Positions 1 to 7,172 of a DNA stretch of 43,621 nt are shown piece after piece. The position numbers and the translations under genes are program-made. The number at the start of each line of letters is the position of its first letter. The first letter of the stretch is position 1. Source of the DNA: Balnearium lithotrophicum (GTDB lineage: Bacteria > Aquificota > Aquificia > Desulfurobacteriales > Desulfurobacteriaceae); NCBI RefSeq assembly GCF_900182585.1, contig NZ_FXTM01000020.1, positions 1 to 43,621 on the forward strand, read 5' to 3'. The notes beneath the pieces were generated by a model. The model searched no databases. It saw only the letters and a list, made by a program, of their open reading frames with translations, and was not told where the DNA came from.

Positions 1-95
1 TTTGAATTTCTTTAATTGTTTCATTGGTGGACACCTCCTTTTGTTGGAGTTCAAATCTTATTTTAGGGTGTCCACCTTCTTTCTGAACTTCAACA
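1..95 (-). mobile_element. 5' end of an insertion sequence, body outside the window
   Basis: These 95 bases are the exact reverse complement of 43249-43343, where the same sequence leads into a transposase gene. The element therefore points leftwards and its body lies beyond the window edge. Positions 24 to 1 on the minus strand hold the first eight codons of the transposase (MKQLKKFK), preceded by a strong AGGAGG ribosome site. The outer boundary is at about 95, where identity with the right copy stops. The insertion lies within the coding frame of the export gene that follows. No target-site duplication can be judged because the other end of the element is not visible. Confidence 0.85.
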
Positions 96-1501
96 GTTAT
101 AAGTATAAAGTAATACTTCAGAGATTTGAGAACAACCACTTATTAAAAGTTTATGAAGGCTCCTTGGACAATAAAAGATTTATGAATAAGAAATTAAAAG
201 ATGGTGATTTAGTTTTTATAAAACAGATTGTGGATATTCCTGAAAATGCCGTTTCTGTTGAAGGTTATACAACCTATCCGGGCCTTTACGAATACAAACC
301 AGGGGAGAAGTTATCAGAGATTTTGAAACCCGATATGTTCTTTCCCGATTCCAACATGAGATTTGCTCTTATAGAGAGAAGATATCCTTTAGGTTCATTA
401 CCTAAGTACTTAACCTTTTCTCCCGAAGATGTATTAAAAGGTAAGAAGGATTTAGAGCTTAAACCTAAAGATAGAATTATTCTATACAAATTTAAGGAAA
501 AAGAAATTATAGACTTTAATAAAGTTAAGGATGCTTTCCTTGTAAAAGGAGAAATAAAGTATCCAGGAATTTACGCCTATAAAAGAGGAATGAAACTTTC
601 AGACATTCTTAATCGAGATATGCTCACTTTAAATACAAACCTTTACTATGCGGAAGTAGAAAGGAGAGATTTAAAAACACTTGAAGTAACAGGAATTGAG
701 AGGTTTGCTCCTATTGATATTTTAAATGGGAAAAAGGACCTAACAATTAATAGGTTAGACATAATTAAATTCTATCCTAAGTATATATATCCACCAATAA
801 GGGTTTCTGGACTTATTAAGAAATCTTATTACCTTCCTTACCATAAAGGTTTAAAACTTTCTGAAGCTCTATCGTCTGCAAAATTCACTGAAGATATAAG
901 AAAATTGAAAGTAGTAATATTCAGACAAATTAAAGAAGGACAACCTGAAGAACAAGGAAAATTATTAGATACTTTAGGAAGAACAAGAAGCAAAGAGATA
1001 GAAGTTTCAAGAATTGAAGATAATAACACAATAGGTCTTGAAAGCAATCTTTTTGAACCAGTAAAAGAAATGAATAGTATAGCCTACACTCAAGGAACAA
1101 GGGCCAACGAATTCTTAAGCGAAAACAAAATGCTTAGAGAAGAACCTTCTGATAATGAAGAAGAAAGTACAAAAGAAAATATTAAAAATAGTAAATCTAA
1201 AACTCAAATTTATGCTGCATCTGTTTTCCTCTATGATTTACTAGTTAAAAAGAATTCGAAAGTTGATATTCTGCTAAAACCCGGTGACAAGCTTGTTATT
1301 CAGAAAGTAAAACCGGATGAAATGGTTGAAAAAGTTACAGTTTCAGGTTATGTAAGGAAACCCGGAGTTTACAAAATAAATGAGAAAACTACACTTTATG
1401 ATGTTCTAAAGGCTGCCGGTGGATTTAGAGAAAATGCCTATCCTCAGGGAATAGTTGTTCTTAGAGAATCCGTAAAAAAATGCAAAAGGAAAGGCTTTTA
1501 A
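96..1501 (+). pseudogene. SLBB-domain polysaccharide export protein, N-terminal part lost and frameshifted
   Basis: The frame reads openly through the insertion-sequence end, but recognisable protein begins just after it. It carries four SLBB (soluble ligand-binding beta-grasp) repeats. Each has the pattern V-x-G-x-x-x-x-P-G-x-Y followed by L-S-[ED]-I/A-L, starting near 250, 530, 800 and 1330. A long charged linker (about 920-1250) separates repeats three and four. Such repeats form the periplasmic ring of Wza-type outer-membrane export channels. The usual N-terminal signal peptide and Poly_export domain are missing, which fits truncation by the insertion sequence. The frame stops at 1501, just after an A7 run at about 1474-1480, and the homologous sequence continues in the next frame. 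I infer a non-functional remnant, unless a -1 slip at the A7 run and an outside start rescue it. Base composition is clearly more AT-rich than the housekeeping genes. Confidence 0.75.
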
Positions 1502-2136
1502 AGGCTATTTCCATTATGAAGCAGGAGCTTGAAAAGGAAGAAGCTGGAGTTATGCAATCGGAGTTAAATGCTCAAGAGCTGCATGCAAGACAGTCCGCCT
1601 TTGAGGCAAAGAGAAGGCTCTTAAGTGAAATGGAAAAAGCTCAGGTTACAGGAAGAATTTCTGGCATCGTTGTCCCTTACAACCTTGAGAAACTTATGAA
1701 TTCCTCGTACAACATTCTTTTAGAGGATGGAGACAAAATTTATATTCCCAAAAAACCATCGAGCATTCTCATTTTTGGAGAAGTTTACAATCCATCTGCT
1801 CTTGTTTATCAAAAGGATATGACTGTTAGAGATTACATTGCAATGAGTGGTGGTTTTACGAAGGATGCTGATAAGAAGAATGTTTTTGTTATAAGAGCAG
1901 ATGGCTCAGTAGTAAGTTCTGAAAATCTTGGTGGGAGAACATTTGATTGGAACAGCAGTGAAAATAGAATTGAGTTGGGTTCAAATAGTGTACTTGATTA
2001 TAAATTAAATCCTGGTGATGCCATAATTGTCCCCACAAAAATTCACGTTCCTGTTATGTGGAGACCTTTAATTAAAGATGTGATGCAAATTATTTATCAA
2101 GGAGCAATCACCGTCTATACAATAACGAAACTCTAA
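1480..2136 (+). pseudogene. SLBB export protein, C-terminal part in shifted frame
   Basis: This 218-residue frame continues the preceding SLBB gene. One extra A in the run at 1474-1480, or a -1 ribosomal slip there, would join them as ...ESVKKMQKERLL. It begins with an alpha-helical, Glu/Lys-rich segment (residues 1-50), typical between the last SLBB repeats of these exporters. It then has a fifth SLBB repeat (about residues 82-135: ILIFGEVYNPSALVY, then a SGGFT motif). It ends in the conserved export-protein tail with GDAIIVPTK and a hydrophobic C-terminal helix. The ATG at 1480 has no convincing ribosome site and lies inside the upstream frame, so independent expression looks unlikely. The 10-base gap to the Wzi-like gene suggests they once formed a capsule export operon. 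Confidence 0.7.
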
Positions 2137-2146
2137 GAGGGAGTTT

Positions 2147-3703
2147 ATGAAGAAAGAATTAATTCTTATCTTCATTTTATTGTTAATTTCTAAGATTTCC
2201 ATGGCACTTGAAATGCCTAGTGCCACTGTTCCAATATTTCAGTATCAAAGGGAATATCAAATTCTTGAAAGAGCAAAGGAGATAGGATTAATAAAAAATT
2301 CAGATTTGTCATTTAAGCCATTGACAAGAGAACAGTTTGCAAGGGCAATAATAGAAATATACAACAATAGAGCAATTTCTCCTTCTTTAGCTAAGAAGTT
2401 TTTTGATGAACTTTATCCAGTTTTTAAGAGTTCTGTAAATTCTGTTCTAAAAGAGGAAAATGAAAACTACATTAAGCCTGTTAATAATATATATTTTTCT
2501 ACATTCTCCCTTTCAGGAATCAATAATTACAAACTTCCTTATTCTGAAGGTTACTCTTTAAAGAATGGACTAAACAGTAGGCTTGACATTTCTTCAGAAC
2601 TTAAGTTATCACGTTTTCTTATTTATTTAGAACCGGAGTACAGATTAGAAGATATCTTAAGACTCAACAGAGGATATATAACTTGGAAGTTAGACGGTCT
2701 TAATTTCCTATTTGGTAAGGATAACATTTGGTGGGGTAACGCTGAAAATGGGGATTTACTATTCACAAATAACGTACGCCCTTGGTTAATGTTTAAGGTA
2801 GAGAACGATTCCTATAAAAAACTTCCTTGGATTTTTAAATACTTAGGAGAATGGAAATTTTCCAACATAATTGCTCAATTAGAGAAAGAAAGGGTTAGAT
2901 CATATGCCCATATTTGGGGGATGAGACTTGCGTGGAAGCCTTTTAGGAACTTGGAGATAGCAGGAACAAGAGCAATTCAGTTTGGAGGAAAAGGAAGACC
3001 CAATTACCACTCTTTACATGATTTTTGGGAACTATTTACTGCCAATAATGAAAATGTTAGAGATACAAATCCTGAGGCACACAAGTACGATAATAATCAG
3101 CTTGCTTCTATTGATATTACTTACTATTTGAATTGGCTCAATAAGTTTAATTTCCAACCGTTTAAAGGTGGAAAATTCTACTTTGTTTATGGTGGAGATG
3201 ATGCATTGAAACCTGTTGGTCCAGGAGGATTACCTCTACCAACTGGAGCTGCCCACATTTTAGGTCTTTCTCTAACAACAGGATTAACCGATTTGAAGTT
3301 TGAATACACTGAAACGACGGATGGGAATAACGGAGCAATGTGGTACAGTCATCACATGTATCCCAACGGCTACACTTATCACGGGTTTATCATCGGAAAC
3401 AATATTGGAGGAGATTCAGAAAGTTATTTTTTTAAGGTTTCAAAGGACTTTAAGTTTGCAAATGTATCTTTTTCTTACAACTACGTAGAACATGGGGTTG
3501 ATAGAAAGTCTATTCAAGAAAAAGAACATATATATTCTTTAAAAGCTAATAAGCTCTTGAATTTAAAGAATTTTAGTTTCCTTAAAGTATTTTCCACACG
3601 TCTTTATACCTCATTTATCTATGACAATATTGAGCACTATGACTATACTTCAAATAATAAAAATGTTTACTTATTCTCTATTGGATTAAACTTGCAATTT
3701 TAA
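2147..3703 (+). CDS. Capsule assembly Wzi family outer-membrane protein
   Basis: A 518-residue protein with a clear Sec signal peptide (MKKELILIFILLLISKISMA). A short helical region follows, with a motif resembling S-layer homology repeats (residues about 45-75, LTREQFARAIIEIY). The rest is a long run of alternating hydrophobic/aromatic strands typical of an 18-stranded beta-barrel. It ends in a C-terminal Phe (SIGLNLQF), the classic signal for barrel insertion by BamA. Conserved Wzi-family features include the LFGKDNIWWGNAENGDLLFTN-type stretch near residues 186-206. Wzi anchors or assembles capsular polysaccharide at the cell surface. The start is well placed behind a GAGGGAG ribosome site. 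It lies 10 bases after the broken SLBB exporter, suggesting a surface-polysaccharide operon that is now damaged upstream. AT-rich composition and lack of GAGCTC sites set it apart from neighbours. Confidence 0.8.
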   Translation: MKKELILIFILLLISKISMALEMPSATVPIFQYQREYQILERAKEIGLIKNSDLSFKPLTREQFARAIIEIYNNRAISPSLAKKFFDELYPVFKSSVNSVLKEENENYIKPVNNIYFSTFSLSGINNYKLPYSEGYSLKNGLNSRLDISSELKLSRFLIYLEPEYRLEDILRLNRGYITWKLDGLNFLFGKDNIWWGNAENGDLLFTNNVRPWLMFKVENDSYKKLPWIFKYLGEWKFSNIIAQLEKERVRSYAHIWGMRLAWKPFRNLEIAGTRAIQFGGKGRPNYHSLHDFWELFTANNENVRDTNPEAHKYDNNQLASIDITYYLNWLNKFNFQPFKGGKFYFVYGGDDALKPVGPGGLPLPTGAAHILGLSLTTGLTDLKFEYTETTDGNNGAMWYSHHMYPNGYTYHGFIIGNNIGGDSESYFFKVSKDFKFANVSFSYNYVEHGVDRKSIQEKEHIYSLKANKLLNLKNFSFLKVFSTRLYTSFIYDNIEHYDYTSNNKNVYLFSIGLNLQF

Positions 3704-4053
3704 AAATCATCGTTTCCCTTGCTAAACTTTCCTTCTTTGAAAAGTTCCAAAGCCTCGTCTAAGAATTTAATACTTTGAGATAGCAGATAAACTTTTATTT
3801 CAAAATTTTCTAATTTACTAAGAGCTCCACTTCCTATATCCTTTACAAGAACAGCCTCAATTCCCTTTTCACTGAACAACTTTGCAATGTAATTTCCCCT
3901 TCCTCTCTGGAGCTCCAATGTAGGATTCTCTAAGATTTCTAAATTTCCAGTTTCTGTATCGAAAATTGCAAAGAGATTTGACTTACCAAAGTGAGGATTA
4001 ATTAGCTTTCTTCCATTAACCTCTTTTTCAAGAATGGGAATAGTTATCCTCAT
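3700..4053 (-). CDS. NifX/NifB-type iron-molybdenum cofactor-binding domain protein
   Basis: A stand-alone 117-residue protein of the dinitrogenase iron-molybdenum cofactor family (NifX, NafY, C-terminal NifB). Visible hallmarks are the N-terminal IPILE strand, the conserved N-P-H-F-G-K-S segment at residues 19-25, and the GRGNYIAKLFSEKGIEAVLVKDIGSGA block. In the last of these, family members usually have a cysteine or glycine loop. There are no cysteines. In organisms without nitrogenase such proteins are thought to bind or carry iron-sulfur species. It starts behind GGAGGACTA-ATG and is divergent from the CooS-like gene across 141 bases, so a role in handling that enzyme's unusual cluster is possible but is inference. 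Its stop overlaps the Wzi-like stop by 4 bases on the opposite strand. Confidence 0.75.
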   Translation of the reverse strand: MRITIPILEKEVNGRKLINPHFGKSNLFAIFDTETGNLEILENPTLELQRGRGNYIAKLFSEKGIEAVLVKDIGSGALSKLENFEIKVYLLSQSIKFLDEALELFKEGKFSKGNDDF

Positions 4054-4123
4054 TAGTCCTCCATTAAAATTTCATTTAATTCTTTAACTCGGATTTACTT
4101 TGTTTTATAAATATTGTCTCTTT

Positions 4124-4165
4124 TTGACTTAAATCAAGGGAATGGAATTTCAGCGTCTTTAAGAT
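4124..4165 (+). promoter_or_regulatory. FNR-type box and -10 element upstream of the CooS-like gene
   Basis: TTGAC (4124-4128), TTAA, ATCAA (4133-4137) forms an inverted repeat differing by one base from the FNR consensus TTGAT-N4-ATCAA. A good -10 hexamer, TAAGAT, lies at 4160-4165. If transcription starts 7 bases after it, at 4172, the centre of the box is at exactly -41.5. That is the class II activator position, where the protein replaces the -35 element; no good -35 sequence is visible. A Crp/Fnr gene with a matching recognition helix lies 2.3 kb downstream. Activation is inferred from geometry, not shown. Confidence 0.6.
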
Positions 4166-4194
4166 TAATAGAGAAAACTTTTTAGGAGGTAAGG

Positions 4195-6156
4195 ATGTTT
4201 GGATTCTTTAAAAAGGGCAACGGTGGAAAGAAGGAAGAACAACAAAACTTCTGTGTTGAGTCTGACCTTTCTACAGGAGTTGGTTTAAAAATGCCCTCCA
4301 TCCATCAAAGTGTTAACTTCATGTATCAGAAGGTAAAGGAGGCAGGCCTATCAAACGTTGCTGACAGATTTGAGGCAATGGAAAAGGTTCGCTGTAAATT
4401 CTGTAAGGAAGGGGTTTCCTGTCAACTCTGTTCAATGGGACCCTGCCGTATAACGCCACAGACACCAAGGGGCGTTTGTGGAATCGATGCCCATGGAATT
4501 GTAATGAGGAACCTCCTCATTAAGGCCAATATGGGACTTGCAGCTTACACCTACCACTGCAGAGAAGCAGCCCTTACACTTCTTGAGACTGCAAGGGGAA
4601 ATACTGTTTACGAGATAAAGGACCCTTCAAAGATAGATGCTCTTGCTCAAATTTTAGGTGTTGATACTTCACTTCCGTTAGATTCAAAGGCAGAGAAGGT
4701 AGCCCAAAGGGTACTCGAAACACTATCAGAGAATAAAACTTCAACGTTCGTTGAAGCTCTCGCACCTGAAACGAGGAAAGAGGTATTTAAGAAGCTTGGA
4801 ATTACTCCAAAGGGACCGATGAATGAGCTCGTTGATTCCGTTACTCGTTCGATGACAAACATAGACGGTGACTACATAACCTTAGCCCTCGCTGCACTGA
4901 GAAACGGTGTTGCTTCAGCCTTTGGTAGCTTAGTTCCTCTGGAGATGATTCAAGACGCTCTCTATGGAACTCCATCTCCCCATGAGTGTACTGTTGACTT
5001 TGGAGTTCTTGACCCGGACTACGTAAACATACTTCCAAACGGTCACGAACCCTTTGTTGGAATGGCTCTTGTTAAACTCGCTAAGGATGAAAAGTTTCAA
5101 AAAATGGCAAGGGAAGCTGGAGCAAAAGGGTTAAAGATTGTTGGTTCCATTGAAACTGGTCAGGAGATGATGGCTCGCCTTGAATGTGATGACGTCTTTG
5201 CAGGACTTACTTCCAACTGGATTTCTATTGAGTACTTCCTCTCAACCGGTGCTGTTGATGCCTTTGTTATGGATATGAACTGCTCACTTGCAAACCTAAA
5301 AGAATATGCAGATAAGTACAACTTTAAGCTAATTGCCGTTTCAAACATAATAGGCGTTCCAGGTTCAATAAGACTTGAGTATGAACCTGGCAATGAGTCA
5401 AAGGTTGCAGAGGAAATTATTAAATTGGCCATTGAGAACTTTAAAGAGAGGAGGAACAAGCAAAAGGCCGATGTTTCCAAGTTTAAACAGAAAGCCCTTG
5501 TAGGATTTTCGGCTGAAGCGATTGTTAATGCCCTTGGAGGAAGTTTAGACCCTCTACTTGAAGTTATCAAAAGCGGTGACATTAAGGGAATAGCAGCCCT
5601 TGTTAACTGTACATCCCTTGGAAACGGACCTCAGGACAGTGTGACCGTTCAGATTGCTAAGGAACTTATTAAGAGGGATATTCTGGTCATAGGGGCAGGT
5701 TGCGGAAATGCCGGTATGCAACAGGAAGGATTGGAAACCCTTGAGGCAGCAGAAAAGTTTGCTGGCCCTAAACTTGCAGGGGTCTGTAAGGCATTGGGAA
5801 TTCCTCCTGTCCTCTCATTTGGAACCTGTACGGACACGGGAAGAATTATTATGACTGCTGTTGCCATAGCCAATGCCTTAGGAGTTGACCCTTCACAGCT
5901 TCCTGCAGTTGTTACTGCTCCTGAGTACATGGAACAAAAGGCCGTAATTGATGGATTCTCAGCCGTTGCAATGGGATTCTACACACACGTTTCCCCCGTT
6001 CCTCCGGTTACAGGGTCAGACAAAGTTGTTAAACTACTAACAGAGGAAGTTGAAGGCCTTACAGGTGGAAAGATAGCCGTAGGAGACGACCCTGTTGAAG
6101 CAGCTAAGGCAATGGAAGAGCACATCATGAAGAAGAGAGAACTTTTAGGTATATAG
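4195..6156 (+). CDS. cooS: CO-dehydrogenase-scaffold protein with hybrid-cluster-type active-site ligands (CooS-like)
   Basis: A 653-residue member of the CODH/hybrid cluster protein superfamily, full length for CooS. The N-terminal cysteine motif is C67-x2-C70-x5-C76-x2-C79-x4-C84-x10-C95. C76, C79, C84 and C95 match the B-cluster. C67/C70 resemble the CX2C D-cluster type known as [2Fe-2S] in Desulfovibrio CODH. By eye alignment to Carboxydothermus CODH-II, the C-cluster ligands are H284, C363, C472, C503 and C545, but the position of Cys295 is Glu320 (GSIETGQE). The segment before the catalytic Lys reads M-E580-Q-K582-A-V, as in Hcp. H, E, C, C, C, C, E is exactly the Hcp hybrid-cluster set. 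A Ni-free Fe-S-O cluster acting on hydroxylamine or NO is therefore more likely than CO oxidation, as reported for the deviant CooS-V. No CooF, CooC or acetyl-CoA synthase genes are nearby. The ATG follows a strong AGGAGG site. Confidence 0.85.
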   Translation: MFGFFKKGNGGKKEEQQNFCVESDLSTGVGLKMPSIHQSVNFMYQKVKEAGLSNVADRFEAMEKVRCKFCKEGVSCQLCSMGPCRITPQTPRGVCGIDAHGIVMRNLLIKANMGLAAYTYHCREAALTLLETARGNTVYEIKDPSKIDALAQILGVDTSLPLDSKAEKVAQRVLETLSENKTSTFVEALAPETRKEVFKKLGITPKGPMNELVDSVTRSMTNIDGDYITLALAALRNGVASAFGSLVPLEMIQDALYGTPSPHECTVDFGVLDPDYVNILPNGHEPFVGMALVKLAKDEKFQKMAREAGAKGLKIVGSIETGQEMMARLECDDVFAGLTSNWISIEYFLSTGAVDAFVMDMNCSLANLKEYADKYNFKLIAVSNIIGVPGSIRLEYEPGNESKVAEEIIKLAIENFKERRNKQKADVSKFKQKALVGFSAEAIVNALGGSLDPLLEVIKSGDIKGIAALVNCTSLGNGPQDSVTVQIAKELIKRDILVIGAGCGNAGMQQEGLETLEAAEKFAGPKLAGVCKALGIPPVLSFGTCTDTGRIIMTAVAIANALGVDPSQLPAVVTAPEYMEQKAVIDGFSAVAMGFYTHVSPVPPVTGSDKVVKLLTEEVEGLTGGKIAVGDDPVEAAKAMEEHIMKKRELLGI

Positions 6157-6163
6157 AGTTTTG

Positions 6164-6191
6164 CCCTCCCTTTGGGAGGGTTCAATTTCTT
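6164..6191 (+). terminator. Hairpin after the CooS-like gene
   Basis: CCCTCCC (6164-6170), loop TTT, GGGAGGG (6174-6180) is a perfect 7-bp GC-rich stem, starting 7 bases after the stop. It is followed by TTCAATTTCTT, a weak U-rich tail. It probably ends or attenuates transcription between the CooS-like gene and the ygbA-like gene, allowing partial readthrough. Confidence 0.6.
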
Positions 6192-6207
6192 ATATAGGAG
6201 AGCTCTA

Positions 6208-6540
6208 TTGGGAGCCATTGAAAGGGAAAAAGAGACTATAAGAAAGATGGTTGAAATCTACTGTTGGAAGAAGCACAAAAGGAAAAGAGGGGAGCTCTGT
6301 CCTGAATGTGAAAAACTCCTACTCTATGCATTCAAGAGGTTAGAGTTATGTCCTTTTGGAGAAGATAAACCTACTTGCAAAAAGTGCCCCGTTCACTGCT
6401 ACCTGCCTGAATATAGAGAAAAAATAAAACAAGTTATGAGATTTAGCGGTCCAAGACTTTTAATTTACAGTCCCTTAGACTGGATTGTCCACGAATTTAA
6501 GGAAAAAGTATTTATGAAGCTAAATCCCTCAAACCGTTAA
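6208..6540 (+). CDS. YgbA-type nitrosative-stress (nitrous oxide-stimulated promoter) family protein
   Basis: A 110-residue, cysteine-rich cytoplasmic protein of the family named for its NO-responsive promoter (Pfam YgbA_NO). Family features seen are the KRG-E-L-C31-x2-C34 motif, Y40-A-x-x-R-L-x-x-C48-P-F-G, C57-x2-C60-x3-C64-Y, and the closing M-R-x-S-G-P-R-L-L-x-x-x-P block. The cysteine spacing suggests an iron-sulfur or zinc site. In enterobacteria the gene belongs to NO-defence regulons; its biochemistry is not settled. I chose the TTG at 6208, behind AGGAGAG, over the upstream in-frame TTG at 6172, because 6172 lies inside the terminator hairpin. It follows the CooS-like gene by 51 bases, and its 3' end overlaps the Crp/Fnr gene tail-to-tail by 29 bases. 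Confidence 0.8.
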   Translation: MGAIEREKETIRKMVEIYCWKKHKRKRGELCPECEKLLLYAFKRLELCPFGEDKPTCKKCPVHCYLPEYREKIKQVMRFSGPRLLIYSPLDWIVHEFKEKVFMKLNPSNR

Positions 6541-7156
6541 GATTTTTAATTAAAATCCTTCCTCCTTCCTTTTCAATTAAACCTAACTTTTTAAGTTTTG
6601 AAAGCATTCTCGAAACTGTTTCCTTAGTGAGCCCCAACTCCATCGCAGCTATGCCTGTACTGAAGTTTATCTCCTCCCCTTCATTTTCATACTTCCTTAA
6701 TATGTAGGAGGAAACCTTTGAAAGAGCTGTTTTAAGGGAAAGACTTTCTATAACGTTAGTTAAGTGGATTAGTCTTTGAGCCATTACGGATAAGAGTTTC
6801 ATTCCAATTTCAGGGTCGTTTCTTATTATTTCTAAAAACTCCTTCCTTGGTATGAGTAATATTTCAGAATCTTCAATCGTCTCTGCCCAAGCAGGAAAGT
6901 TCGTTCCTGTAAAGCTTGCAGCCTCTCCAAAAAGATTTGGTTTATCAAAAATCCTTATTATCTGTTCCTTTCCCTTTGAAGTTTTAAATACCTTCACAGC
7001 TCCACTTTTAAGAATGAAGAAAAACTCGGCTCTATCGTAAGGGGAAAAGAGGGTCTTTCCTTTGTCATACTTTTTTATAGTTGAAATCTTCTTTATGCTC
7101 TCTATCTGATGTTCAGTTAACTCCTTAAAAAGAGGAATTTTTTTTAGAAACTCCAC
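6512..7156 (-). CDS. Crp/Fnr family transcriptional regulator without cysteines
   Basis: A 214-residue regulator with an N-terminal cyclic-nucleotide-binding-type beta-roll (about residues 8-115), a long dimerisation helix (116-145) and a C-terminal winged helix-turn-helix (168-190). The recognition helix carries E179-x2-S182-R183, the combination that reads TTGA half-sites in FNR, which fits the box at 4124-4137. There is no cysteine anywhere, so an FNR-type oxygen-sensing iron-sulfur cluster is excluded. A haem- or ligand-sensing mode, as in Dnr, HcpR or CooA relatives, is possible but unproven. It starts at GTG behind GAGGAGG, 16 bases after ispD, as the last gene of the long minus-strand series, while its convergent neighbours are the YgbA and CooS-like genes. 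I infer that it controls them. Confidence 0.85.
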   Translation of the reverse strand: MEFLKKIPLFKELTEHQIESIKKISTIKKYDKGKTLFSPYDRAEFFFILKSGAVKVFKTSKGKEQIIRIFDKPNLFGEAASFTGTNFPAWAETIEDSEILLIPRKEFLEIIRNDPEIGMKLLSVMAQRLIHLTNVIESLSLKTALSKVSSYILRKYENEGEEINFSTGIAAMELGLTKETVSRMLSKLKKLGLIEKEGGRILIKNLNGLRDLAS

Positions 7157-7172
7157 AAATTCCTCCTCATGG

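Noticed and set aside
5160-5582. 140-codon open frame antisense to the CooS-like gene
   Set aside because: Low-complexity Ser/Leu-rich translation with no ribosome site, typical of a shadow of the sense codons.
4195-6156. Ordinary nickel CO dehydrogenase (energy-conserving or Wood-Ljungdahl)
   Set aside because: The C-cluster cysteine corresponding to Cys295 is glutamate, and no CooF, CooC or acetyl-CoA synthase gene is nearby.
6172-6207. Upstream TTG start at 6172 for the YgbA-like gene
   Set aside because: It lies within the terminator hairpin and lacks a ribosome site; the TTG at 6208 has AGGAGAG just upstream and gives a family-typical length.
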